A stretch of 64,000 nt of DNA from Vespula vulgaris (lineage: Eukaryota; Arthropoda; Insecta; Hymenoptera; Vespidae), in the NCBI RefSeq assembly GCF_905475345.1, contig NC_066595.1, positions 7,167,001 to 7,231,000 of the forward strand. Direction: 5' to 3'. Shown here piece by piece: positions 24,136 to 35,800 of this stretch (its first letter is position 1; each line of letters begins with the position of its first letter). The position numbers and the translations under genes are program-made. The notes below the pieces were generated by a model. That model was not told the origin of the DNA and ran no database searches. It saw only the letters and a program-made list of their open reading frames with translations.

Positions 24136-26930
24136 AAGAGTGAGAGAGGGAGAAATTTGAGGAGAAGCAAAGGGACGACACGTACCGCCAGTGTGACATG
24201 GAAAAGGAGATTTGCATAAATAATATATCGAGTAGTGCAACTTTCGAAATAAAGAGGAATGAGATAGTTCTACTTCGGCAACTTCAAATATGTTCCTTCT
24301 GAAATTATCCTCGGTGATTGATGAAACGTCGTCATATCGATCGTTCTCTCTTCCTTTCCTTTCCTTTCCTTTCCTTTCCTCCTCCTCCTCCTCCTTCTCT
24401 CGTTGTTACAAAATGACGACACGTTTTCTCTTTTGTTTGCGAGTTTCCTAAATAAATATCTGTAAAGAGAAGGATGATCAAGATGGAATTCCTTTTGTTT
24501 TTATTTTTCATACGCAAGGTCTATCGGATTAATTAGAAAAGAGATGGTATATTTTTTATTATACACAATACTACCGTTTAATTATGAAAAGTTGATAACA
24601 CGACGTTAAGTCGGTCTTCGATGCTTTGTCCTTTTTTTCTTTTTTTTTTTGTTTCTGTTGTCGGTTTTTTTATTTTGTTTTTTTTCTCCCGACATTAATA
24701 ACAGTTCGGATTTACAAGATCTCACCAATTCGAAAATCAAAGTACCGTCTCGCAGTGAAATTGCGTTCCGAGACAATACCTTGTTATCGTTTTTACATAG
24801 ATGCTGTTATTTCTTGAAAAAAAAAGGAAATGTAACGTATCTAATAAATCTGTCAAATCGTGTAATTAGCTACCTCTCTCTCATTCGCACAACTCTTTCA
24901 CTCTTTCATTCTTGAAGAAATAATGGCACGATACGCATGATACATTCATGTTATACAATTCTCACAGACGTAACATTAAAAAACGAGTGGGCGATTTAAA
25001 TCGTCGTTGTACATGCGTTCTTCTAATATCTTTTATCTTTCGTGAAAAAACACACATTCGCTGTATATACACATAATATATATATATATATTAACATTTT
25101 ATATATAATAAATTCGCGTCGATCGTGTCAAAATATGATTAAGATTCTTATCGACCTAACACACCTTTTATCTATGGTTTACACGTATGTTAATACAAGA
25201 TATATATATATATGTGTGTATATATATATGTATGTATATTTATATATACATATGTACAAGTCGTTATACATGCAAACGATATCGTTCCAACGTATTCGAA
25301 GAGCTAAAGTTAACTTCCAGGAATTAATTACTGATCCAAGTGTTTTCGTTTAGAGCTTTTTCTTAATGAATCGTGAAAACTCGTTTAATCGTTCGTCTTC
25401 ATTACGAAAATGCTCCATAGGAAAATTTTTCCTCGAATGATTTTCCCTCATTTAAAATATTTTTAAAAAGTTGCGCGAAATTCTATTCAGTTTTTTAACG
25501 TCGTTCGATGTACGAATGCAAACATTTGCAAACGTGATCGTTTATATTCGAATTTGAAAAAAAAAGAGAATATCCGATAAGTTCGACTCTTTAAATTTTT
25601 AACGCGTTTCATTTTTTCAATATACGTGTATCTAATTTGGTCGAAACTCGATAACGATCCATTAATTCATTTTTCACGTATGTAAGCTCGAATCGAGTTT
25701 AGTTGTAGATAATATATGTATGTGTGTGTGTATATATATATATGTATATATATATGAAACGAGTCACGATCGATTTGAATTATAGAATTTTTGAATTACT
25801 TTTTCCATGGATTTAGTTTCGTTTGAAAATTGAATTCGCGTTCTGGTCTTTGTCCTTTTTTCTTTTTTTTTAATTTCTTTTTCATTTTTTCTTTTCCTTT
25901 CTTTTTTTTTAATTTCCTTCGAAATTCGAGCATTCCTTCGGTCCTCCAGAATAATTTTGAAGTACCTATTCGCTCTCGCCTAATATCAGTAACCCTACGT
26001 TATTGTGCATTTTTACGATATTATTACGACGCCATTAAGCTTTATTCGGAATGAAAATCTTTGTAATCGATTTTTCGAATTCATTGAATAATGCGTTGAA
26101 TCGTGCGTCGAGAGTCCGAAGTCGGACGTACAGATCAGATTATTAATTGCGTAACGTAGCTAAAGCTATTATATTTAGGCCATCGTTCTTAGCGATACCT
26201 CTAACTTTATAATTCACGATCGGTCAGACTATAAACTTTGTCCGTGCTTCGTCGATATCGTATTCGACGTTGCGAATAATAATTTATAAGCTTGGCAGTG
26301 ATCGCTTCGAATTTGGTCCGACTGCAACGACGTACGTATATTTTTTGGCTCATCCTTTCGATTTATCCCACTCGAACGTTTCGATAAAACGATACTCGAG
26401 AGATCGAGTTGCTTTTTCTTTTTGTTTCTCTTTTTTTCTTTTTTTCTCTTTTTTTTTTACAACAAGTTTCTACAACAACAAAGTAATAAACAGTAATGTA
26501 TGAATAGTTTTTCCATTCTTCTATCAAATATCAATCGTCGGTTTTTACGTCGGTTCGCCTTATCGAACGTTAAAAAATAAACTAAAAGATTTCGATCGAT
26601 ATGTTTGACTTTCTATTCGAACGTTGTTCCTCTGTATTCTCGTTTCTACTATCGGACACAGGTATTCGTCGATCTAGCGAACGATTTTATCCCTATTAAG
26701 TTAGACAGTAATTATTAATTCATCTTCTTAATTGACTTTGAATTCTGAATTCGAGAGAAAGATAACGTCTCGATGATTTGTAGGAAAACAACAACAACGA
26801 AAAGAAATTTAAAAAAGTAAATAAATAAATAAAAAAACAGAAACATACAAAAACGAAAAATTGCTTCGAAAGATTTCTCTCGAATAGTTTGAAGACGAAT
26901 ACCTGCCTCTTTATCGGCGATAACGCGTTC
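22301..26930. other. Intergenic between the two tail-to-tail genes
   Basis: AT-rich, no supported exon. It contains a long (GA)n at 24070-24131, (CCTTT)n then (CCT)n at 24353-24394, mixed TA/TG repeats near 25200-25255 and 25715-25757, and T-rich tracts. A 72-codon open frame at 22868-23086 has no recognisable similarity. Confidence 0.6.
24040..24150. repeat. Long (AG)n microsatellite
   Basis: About 60 bases of uninterrupted AG at 24070-24131 with flanking imperfect GA repeats. Confidence 0.95.
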
Positions 26931-26958
26931 GGAAACGCATGTCCATTGACGTAACGTC

Positions 26959-27006
26959 AGCAGCGGCGATAGCAGCGGCAATAGCAGCGGCATTAGCAGG
27001 GGCAGT
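26959..27006. repeat. 12-bp tandem repeat, four units
   Basis: Four tandem 12-mers of the type AGCAGCGGCRAT, with the last diverged (AGCAGGGGCAGT). It lies just beyond the 3' end of the receptor gene on the - strand, possibly in its 3' UTR or a further exon. Confidence 0.85.
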
Positions 27007-27111
27007 ATCAACAGCAGGTTCAAGGAGTCACGGAGGAATTTTCGGTCATCCTTGGTTCGGCGCATATCACGGCGGATTTCGTTCGTTCGTTCGTTCCGCC
27101 GACTATGTGTG

Positions 27112-27350
27112 CTATAAACACGTCTCCTTTTGATTGATCACATTGATCACGACGGAGGCTTGAGTCGGCAGCTCATTCTGGACGGGCACACCTGTAGGCA
27201 CCTCCTCTAGTATAGGTCAAAGAGTCGTGGTCCTTGAAACCGCTGCAGAAGGTGGCGGTGGTGGTGGGGGTGGCGGAGAGATCACCACGTCCGGTTCACC
27301 CCCTAGATCGCAATCGAATCTCCAGAGGATGCTTTCAGGGTGGTCACCTC
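27112..27350 (-). CDS. Possible alternative 3' exon(s) of the glutamate receptor
   Basis: A GC-rich block follows an acceptor-like TTTTAAACAG. In the phase left by exon 15 it would add 15 residues (EVTTLKASSGDSIAI) and stop at 27303-27305. Another frame reads a Pro-rich stretch to a TGA and then continues with VPVQNELPTQASVVINVINQ and a terminal KETCL before TAG at 27112-27114; ETCL fits a class I PDZ ligand. None of these joins is proven. It may instead be 3' UTR. Confidence 0.25.
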
Positions 27351-27489
27351 CTGTTTAAAATTATATTTCCGTTTTAATATATTTCCGATTGGATGATGGA
27401 TCATCTTTATATTTGATAATATGCTTTTACCTATTTGTACGAATAATGAGAGACGTTTTGATGGAAATGATATAAAGAGATAAAATGAT

Positions 27490-27532
27490 GAAGAATGATA
27501 GAAAGGGAAAGAGAGAGAAAGAGAGAGATAGG

Positions 27533-27583
<51 letters not shown>

Positions 27584-27585
27584 GC
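27490..27585. repeat. (GA)n tract
   Basis: GAGA microsatellite, uninterrupted over about 27540-27580. It lies downstream of the receptor's last coding exon on the - strand. Confidence 0.9.
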
Positions 27586-27627
27586 AATTACTGAGAAACG
27601 AGTCTTCGTCATCGACATCGAACGCAT

Positions 27628-27867
27628 CTAACCTTGACCCAAGACGATGCCTGAAGAGCCCCGTCTCTGTTTCAATGGGGCTGCCTGGTGCTTGTGCGCG
27701 TGACTGTGACTGTGACTGTGGCTGTGATTGTGTGAATGAGAGTGGCAGTGTGTGTGACGTGTGTGCGTAGGTGTGACTTTGCACGCTGGCTGTGGTGGCT
27801 GCTGCTGCTGCTGTTGCGGCTGCTGTTGTTGCTGTTGCTGAGGACGAGGATGAGGATGAGGCCTGTG
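27628..27867 (-). CDS. In-frame extension after the receptor TAG (readthrough or mini-intron)
   Basis: Directly after the TAG the same frame is open for 79 codons to TAG at 27628-27630. It encodes HRPHPHPRPQ, two Gln runs split by Pro, then Cys/Thr/His and an (SH)n-like stretch, and a basic end (LKQRRGSSGIVLGQG). Either the TAG (context ACC TAG C) is read through, or a 60-nt intron from GTGGGGGT in exon 16 to CCTCGTCCTCAG removes it in frame. It could also be 3' UTR with a chance open frame. Confidence 0.35.
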   Translation of the reverse strand, partial: HRPHPHPRPQQQQQQQPQQQQQQPPQPACKVTPTHTRHTHCHSHSHNHSHSHSHSHAHKHQAAPLKQRRGSSGIVLGQG

Positions 27868-27954
27868 CTAGGTGTTCCCGCCACGGGCCACCCCCACTTG
27901 ATCGAAGCTCAATGATTTCTTCATCTCCGTCATCGGCAATGCACCACCCTCCTG
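27868..27954 (-). CDS. Receptor exon 16 (C-terminal exon up to first stop)
   Basis: After CTATCTCAG the phase left by exon 15 reads QEGGALPMTEMKKSLSFDQ and VGVARGGNT to TAG at 27868-27870. The acceptor is a CAGCAG tandem, so the first Gln may be optional. The frame stays open for 79 more codons after the TAG. A phase-1 reading (GGWCIADDGDEEIIELRSS) is also open but would need a weaker donor in exon 15. Confidence 0.65.
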   Translation of the reverse strand, partial: QEGGALPMTEMKKSLSFDQVGVARGGNT

Positions 27955-30900
27955 CTGAGATAGGAACAAATATGCATGTTAGCTATATCGAGTATAATAA
28001 TAATATATCGAGTTATAATAATAATAAAAAGTGAAATATAAATAAACACGTCTTTTTTCATTATTATTTTTTTTCTTTTTTTTTTTTTAGCGAATCTTTA
28101 TTATATCGCGTCGATGATTTTAACTAACTAATGAAATTGTATATTTTGTATTATTTTTATTGCTCGTTACGTATCATAAACGAATGTTTTTATTGATTCC
28201 TGTCTTCTTTATTTGTTTTATTCCCTTCGCCAAATTTCAATCACAAAACGTTTGATTTTCAGCGTAAATTCTCGTTGCAATTTCGATTAAATTTATCGAT
28301 GATGTTAAACCGAGGCACCGTTCCTAACTTCTCTGCTTCTGATTAAACTTTAAATCGAAGTGACAGCTACACGATGATAGATCGCTAAGAGAAAACGATA
28401 GACAGAAATAGTGAAAACTTATAACTTGCTTTTAATCAGTTTCCTTTGCAGTTCCATTCATAATTTTGCTTTCGATAAAAGACATTCTAATGAGTTTTTG
28501 TACGGATTCATTTGTGAAATATATACTTTAGAAGAAATAAAACGATATATTTTTAAATAATTTAACAAGTATATAATGTACTTTTTGCAAAATAATGTAC
28601 GTTGTATTCCCAGTACATTTTTTTTTCTTTTAGCCGAATGTTTTCTTTCAGCTATCGCGAATTTTGAATGATAATCTTGAATGTGTGATTTGGTCTGGAA
28701 GAATCACTTCCGTACCGATCACGAACACTATTCAAGGATTTTCTTTTTCGAAGGCAGCAACAATTTTTTACGCTCCAAGACGTTTCTTTCGCACCTCTTT
28801 GAACGGATCGTTTTAAAGTGAAATATATAATATAGATCAGTGGTGCGCAAAATGCCTTCTTTAGATAGAAATTTTATACGATTTCAAAAACCTTTTTAGT
28901 TATATATTAGTCTATACATGTATATGGAGCTTATAGTTCGTTTTAAGAATAAAAGAAAATAAATAAACAGAATTATGATTTTGAAATTGTATTATTCTAC
29001 TGCTTGAAAATATCGTAATTCATTGCATCCGCACCATTGATATTGATAAAAATACTTTTAGTGGAAGATATGAGAAAAAGAAAGTTAAGATGCATTCGCC
29101 AAAGAGAAAGAGAAAGAAAAAGAGAGAGAGAGAGAGAGACAGAAAGAGAGAAAGAGAGAAAGCAAGAGAGAAAAAGAAAGAGAACGAGATGAAGAGATAC
29201 ACAGAAATTATTTACGAATAAAACGACACTCGTATTTGAAATACTTCCTTGATATTCATGATGAACAATTCTGTTTTTCTTTGAGCGCTTCGAATGACTT
29301 ATAATACGAGCTTACCTGTCACCTAAGAAAATTTTTGGGTCCATGAATGCCAATACTTTGTTTTCACGGTAATAAAAATTTATCGTCTTTGTTATTAACA
29401 GGAAGTGAAAATATATATTTCTAATAATATTCACTTAAACGAGTTTGCTTCTCGTACAATTTTATTTTCGTAAGGAACAAAGTCAAAATCAAATTACATA
29501 CCGTGAAAACGAGTGTAGGCTCTACGACCAACGAATCTTATTCTTTCGAGAGAAACGAGACTCGTTCGTGCTCGAAGTAACCATATACTATTATCCCTTG
29601 TCCCCTTTCTACGTTTCTCGCTTCGTACACGGCCCTTTATTTTCGATAAGAGAAAGTGGGACGAAAAAAGTATCGTTCAAAATAAATAACGAATCGTAAA
29701 AGATTAGAGAGGAAGAAAGAGAGAAAGAAAGAACAAAAAAGAAAGGAGAGTACCCGGACCATGTCAGATGATAGAGAGTTTGAAAGGGAACAAAAAATGA
29801 TAATATTTCATGAAAGAAATGAAAGAAGAAGAACCGTTGGTCGGTGGACCCTTTATGAGGGACAGGACTTACACCATTTAACCTAGGTATATCCAAGCTG
29901 GGTACATAGGTGGTCTCTTCGTGTCCACTCGAATAATATCTCGTCCTTCTCCTAGTAGCATGTGGACTGCAACGGCCGCATGATACAGGGACTGAGGAAT
30001 TCCGCGATTTTGAAGCTGGCCTCTGTCGCGATCCACAGCGCACGGCGAAACGCAATTCCGAGAACATTTCGGCGCAGAGTGACTGTAGGTTCCGTTCCAT
30101 CGTATACCGCATGCAAGCACGGTGTATGTATGTGTATGTATGCATAGGTATGATATGTATGTATATATATGTGTGTATTTGTATGTATGTATACATGTAT
30201 GTATATGTATATGTGTATGCGTATGTATATGTTTGTTTATTTGTGTGCAACGGAGAGAGTAATAAGGAGAAAAGGGGAGAACCGATTAGAGAAAGGGAGG
30301 AAGAGAGAGAGAGAGAGAGATAGAAAACGGGAAATAGATCGCGTCGATGGTAATAGTAGGAACAGGTGCAACGTGCGTGCGTTACCGTTGTTGATATCGT
30401 TGTCGATGATGAATGTTGCGATCGTTGAGAAGGTAACGAAGAATCCACCAGGGTACAGCAACACCAAGAGACAATACATAACATAATCACAACCATCATT
30501 CAACCATGCATGCAAGTAGGGCTCGACGATTTCTTCTCGTCCCTTCGACTTCACCATTTTCAATCTCTCCCAAATGCAATCATTAACCTTTTTTCTTCTT
30601 CTTTTTTTTCTGTATTTGTGTCAGAAGAAGAAGAAGAAGAAGAAGAAAAAGAAGAATAATTTTTCTTATCATCGTAGAAATTATTGGATTGCGTTTTGTA
30701 TCATCATGATCGAGTGATGAAATGAACGAAAAAGATAGAAGAGAGATAAAAAAAGGGAAGGGTCGAGAAAGAGAAAAGCAAGTATTTTACGCTCATGCAA
30801 TGGAGCGACTTAGCGAGAAAATACAAAAGTTTCGCGCAATTATAGACATCGAATGAAGTTCGCTTACCCTGTCGGAATGAACGTTTTTCTTGGAATTCCA

Positions 30901-31010
30901 GCAAAACTCGAGAATCGCCACTAGGATTGCTAGAGCAAGGCCGCAGAGTAGTACGACGAAGACACCACCTAGAATGGCAAAAAGCGGAAGCTCATTATTT
31001 TAGTGCCAAC

Positions 31011-31056
<46 letters not shown>

Positions 31057-32029
31057 TCTCTCGTTTTCTATTCCTAATTCTGTACGTGGAGAGCTTGCGG
31101 ATCTTTAACCTAACCGTTTTTAGATGCTACGAACACCGAAATGTTGTCTATTTTTCTTTATTCTTCATGTTTCTTTGTTTCTTATTATCCTTTGGTTTCT
31201 CCTTTCTCACTTTCTCCTTCTCTCTCTCTCTCTTTCTTATTCCTATTTCTTTTCTTCCTCTTCATTTTCGTTTTCTCTCTGTTCACAAAGTTTCACAAAG
31301 GAGAGACGAAAGTCGAAGGAAAAGTCCGAAGAGAAAAAGTTTGAACTGCGAGAAAGAGAGAAAGAAAGATATAGGTATATATGTAGAGAGAGAGAGAGAG
31401 AGAGAGAGGAAGAGAAAGAGGTAGGGATAGAGAGGAAGAGAAAATCGTGCGAGCAATATCCAAGAAGAGCGTATCGTGGCTAGCGCTAGAAAACTACTTT
31501 GTCCCGTGGGTGTTAGCTCGGAAATGGAGACGCTTTCGAGTATACTTCCGTTGAAATTTCGTTTATAATTCGAATGATTTATCGATTTCTTTTTCTCTCC
31601 CTTTTTTTCTTTCTTTCTTTCTTTCTTTCTTTTTCGAAACTATTTCCATTACCTTAATCGTGATCTTATTCTCACCTTCTTCCGGATTTTTTTTCTTTCT
31701 TTTTTTTTTTACGAACGTATTGCTCACGCGAATTACGTTTTATTAAATCCTAAGCATTGTTTATTTCAAATCAACGATTTATTACTCTCGAATAAATTTT
31801 GTCGATGAAATAAGGTCCGTAAACGGGTTAGAAAGTTAAGCAGAACTTTGGAATTTTCGTGTGGCCGTGTGAATCTGAGGTCACGTGTATATAAACGTAT
31901 TCAGAGTGGATCCAGAGTATTTCCATCCATAAGCTTCGAGTTATAAAATTTATGCTGATTTTAATTCATTAACCATTCGAGATAACGCATCGTGGAAACG
32001 CAAATGTGATCGAAATATTTCTACTGAAA

Positions 32030-32082
<53 letters not shown>

Positions 32083-32796
32083 ACGTTCTTGCTCACTACA
32101 TTAAAAAAAAAAAAAAATAGTTTTTTAATCCGATATACTTTTGTCATATATTTCCAAACTCTTATAGAACACTCAATATATACAACACCACGTATGCATA
32201 TACTTATACCAAGAGAAGATTTTTAAAGTTGTTTCTTCATCGATGGTAAGTTTGCACATGGACTAGGGAAAACTTTAGAAATTTTCTTATAGAGGAGAAA
32301 AGAAATACGACGAAAGGCGCGTGTTACCTTTTCAAATTCTTTCGTGCTAATGAACTCTACCCTTTTCGAGAGGAGTCGAACGGAAGGACGATCGCAACGA
32401 CTTGCACGTATTTTATCAAGAAAGAAAGTTTCTTTCGCGTCGCGATCATCTCGTTGAAAGTTTCCCGTTTGCTTGTCCTGATAATAGATTCGAAGAAAAA
32501 GAGAAAAAAAGAAGAAAAAAAAGAAAGGAAAAGAAAAAGAAAAAAAAGAAAAGTAACTATGTAGTAGTAGGTATACGAAGACTCATAAGTTAGAGAGTTG
32601 GAATTAAGTAAGTACTGCTAGCAGGTAATATCTTTTTTCTTCGGTAGAATGAATTTCATGCGACATGTACACCCAGAGGTGGTCGAAAGGGACTCAAGAA
32701 GAATTTGCATAACCGCGTAACGTGTGATTTAGGTGACGTTCACAACGTATCACCGGAAGACACCAAGTTTCGCGGACCGTCGCGGATGTATCTACT

Positions 32797-32827
<31 letters not shown>

Positions 32828-35800
32828 GTGTGTGTATATATATGTGTGTGTGTGTGTGTGTGTACAGGTACGTGTGTGACTGTATAATATATTCATATAT
32901 ATGTAGTAGGTCCACCTGCGTATCCGTGGTTCTTTCGTATCTTTTTCTTTGACCAAAGATAGCAAAAGACACGTCAGAACTCTAAGAGTCCCTGAATTCC
33001 GTGAGATCCTTTCCAACATCCCTTCAGAAACTCAAGTACTAGCCACGACTAGTTCGAATTACGCGAACCTTTCTCACGAAAGTTCATAGAAACCTTCTCA
33101 AGTTATAATTACAAGGAAATTAATGGAATAAGACTCTCGAAGATTGGATCTAGTACGAACGAACTAGAGAATTACTCTTGAACTCTGTCAGAATTTCATA
33201 TAATGTTATTGTCAAATAATCGTTCAAATATGATCGAAATGTAATTCCATTCAAGTGAAACGTATAGAAACACAGAAACTTTGAAGTCAAGTCGATTGAA
33301 GGTTATTATCGATAGGATTTTCATTCTATGTTAATTGAACAATGCACTAAATTGCATGTTCGTAAATAGTATGTTTAATATCTCTTCGATAGTAATATTT
33401 CAGTTTGCTCGGAATCGTTTTCTCATAATGTAAATTTTTTCTGTTATTAATTGATTCATTAAACCAAAGCAGATTCATAAAAGCAGATACGATTGCAGAG
33501 TGTATTTTCGAAATAAATTTAGTTCGTTTGAAGTTACGATATCATAAGTTAAATCAATGCTAGATTTCTTAAAATGTTTATGTTTCTTCGATAAAAGATA
33601 AATATTTCAGTGAAAATAAGTACTAATATATAACATAATTTTAATTAAAATATATTTAGATAACTAAAAGTGTTTATTTTTAATTATTGATATTATCGTT
33701 CGCGAGTAAAATATTACTTAACGTGATACATTAATAATGGCAGGGATCTTTCGACAAAAATGAGATGCGGAAAACGGTGAAAAGTTTGTATGGCACAGTT
33801 GGAACTTTGAATGTAAGATGACGACTAATATAAGATGTTACGTTTACTTTGGTCTGGGTTGTGGTCTGGGAATAAGCAAGGGCATCGTTTTGAAGAAGAG
33901 CAATTAGTAGCACGGCTGCAGTTTCAGAACATTTTCCCAAGTGAAACACGACAGTTTTCCGTCCCGCTGATCGCGAGAAGATTCGTATCACAGATAAAAA
34001 AGAATAAAACGGACTAGCAAACAATTAAAACGTTCAAGAGGAAACGTAATAAATCGAGAAATAATTTGTTAATCTTTTCTTTTCTTCTTTTTCTTTATTT
34101 TTTATACACTAACGAGTGTTTGCTTATGAACGACGTAAAATATTCGATGATCTTTTTCGAGTTTAATTTTCTTTTAATTTTTCTTACGACTTTTTACAAG
34201 TAAGAAAGACAGAAAGAGAGAGCGAGGGAGAAAAGAGGAAATTTTCACTTTACGATCGTTAGAGAGGTAAGACCGAGAGATAAATAGTCAGCAGCTGGAG
34301 TTAGATTCTCCTACGGGCAGGCAAACGGCAGTCAAGTTATCGTCGAAACATGCAATTAGCAGTTCTTCTACAATTTAGTGGGATTTTCCTTGAAAAGTCG
34401 TGTAGACCTCTTTGCAATCTCGTTGAGTAGCTTTCCGCTACTGGTAAAGTGTATACTTATCTAACTTACGAAGTACATCGAGGGAGAAGGAGGAGGTTGG
34501 AAAAAAAAAGAAGAAGAAGCGAGGAAGATCATAAGGTGAGATTCCTTCGAAGGACTTCTACTGAAAACTTAAAGAAAGAATAAAAATGCAACGTTCTATT
34601 CTTTCTCTTGTATTTTCTTGCGATCGAAAGCATTTCTTTTTTTTTTTATTGTTCAACCAGACAATAATCGTACCAACGAAGAAATTCTATACTTCGTATG
34701 CATTTATGAGATATTTCTCTTCGGTAAAATCTTTCTTCTTTTTTTCCTCTTTTTCCCTTATCTTTTATAAATTTTCCACTCGACGTTACGCCAGATAGAG
34801 TTAAATTCTTCTCTATGAAAAATTCGAAATGTTTGAGTGTACATTTATGCACTTACAAGGAAGCAGTCGTACGCGCATAAGGTGTACAAATCAGAACTCT
34901 TATTTAGTAACACGTTTTATAAAATATAGCGTTCGTCAGAGCGTTCGTCGGCCTTGAAGGTTTTCAAAATTTCCTAAGCTCGCCGTGAATACGATGTTTC
35001 TGGTTGGAACGATCTTCGAGTTTATGTACCACCTTCGCATTTACGTTCGAAGGATGTAGTAAAGCATTTGCATGTTAACTCGTACGCTCGCTATCATTGT
35101 TGAGCAGTAGAACGGATTTACGAGGACGATGTAGAATCGATTTTTCTTTCTCGCAGTTTTCCGAGCTGCGAGCCACGGTAAGGGATTTAAAAAAAAAAAA
35201 GAGGAAAAAAGAAGGAGGAAAAAAATCGTTTTCTGAACAAAAATAAAGAGAAAAGAAGAAAGAAAAAAAGAAAAGAAGAGAAAGTGCATCGACTTGTCGT
35301 CAATGTTTCGAGATTTTCTCTTTTATTTAACGCGAAAAAAAGAAGAGAGGTTATTAAAGATAGATGATTTTCAAATCTTCTTACCGATATTTTCGACTCC
35401 TAGAGCGCTAGCTTTACTTTCCTTATTCTTCTCGTCTCTATTACACACGTCTCCCGTATTCTTCCACCACTTATCGTAGAGGATCTGTATTACACCTTTC
35501 TCCTGTAGCTCGAGAATGGCTAGAGATATTTTATCCCTCCAGGGTGAGCCTGCATATAAAAAGCCTTCGTTAGTTTGGTCAAGGATCCCTCTATATTTAT
35601 CCTTCTCTCTCTTCTCGCCGATTTTCATTTCTACGTCTTTCTTTACTTTCCTTTTATTTACGAGAATACAGACAAAAGTAAGAAGGTCGTTTTGAATCCT
35701 CCCGACGAGATTATTTTTTCTTTTTTTCTCTTTCAGTTTTCTTCTCTTTCTTTCTTTTTTTTTCGTTTATAAGGAAACGAATAACGCGTTGGGAAAATTG

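Noticed and set aside
29609..30499. 296-codon open frame on the - strand
   Set aside because: Only its middle (29873-30082) is real, as receptor exon 15. The rest runs through repeats and past consensus splice sites.
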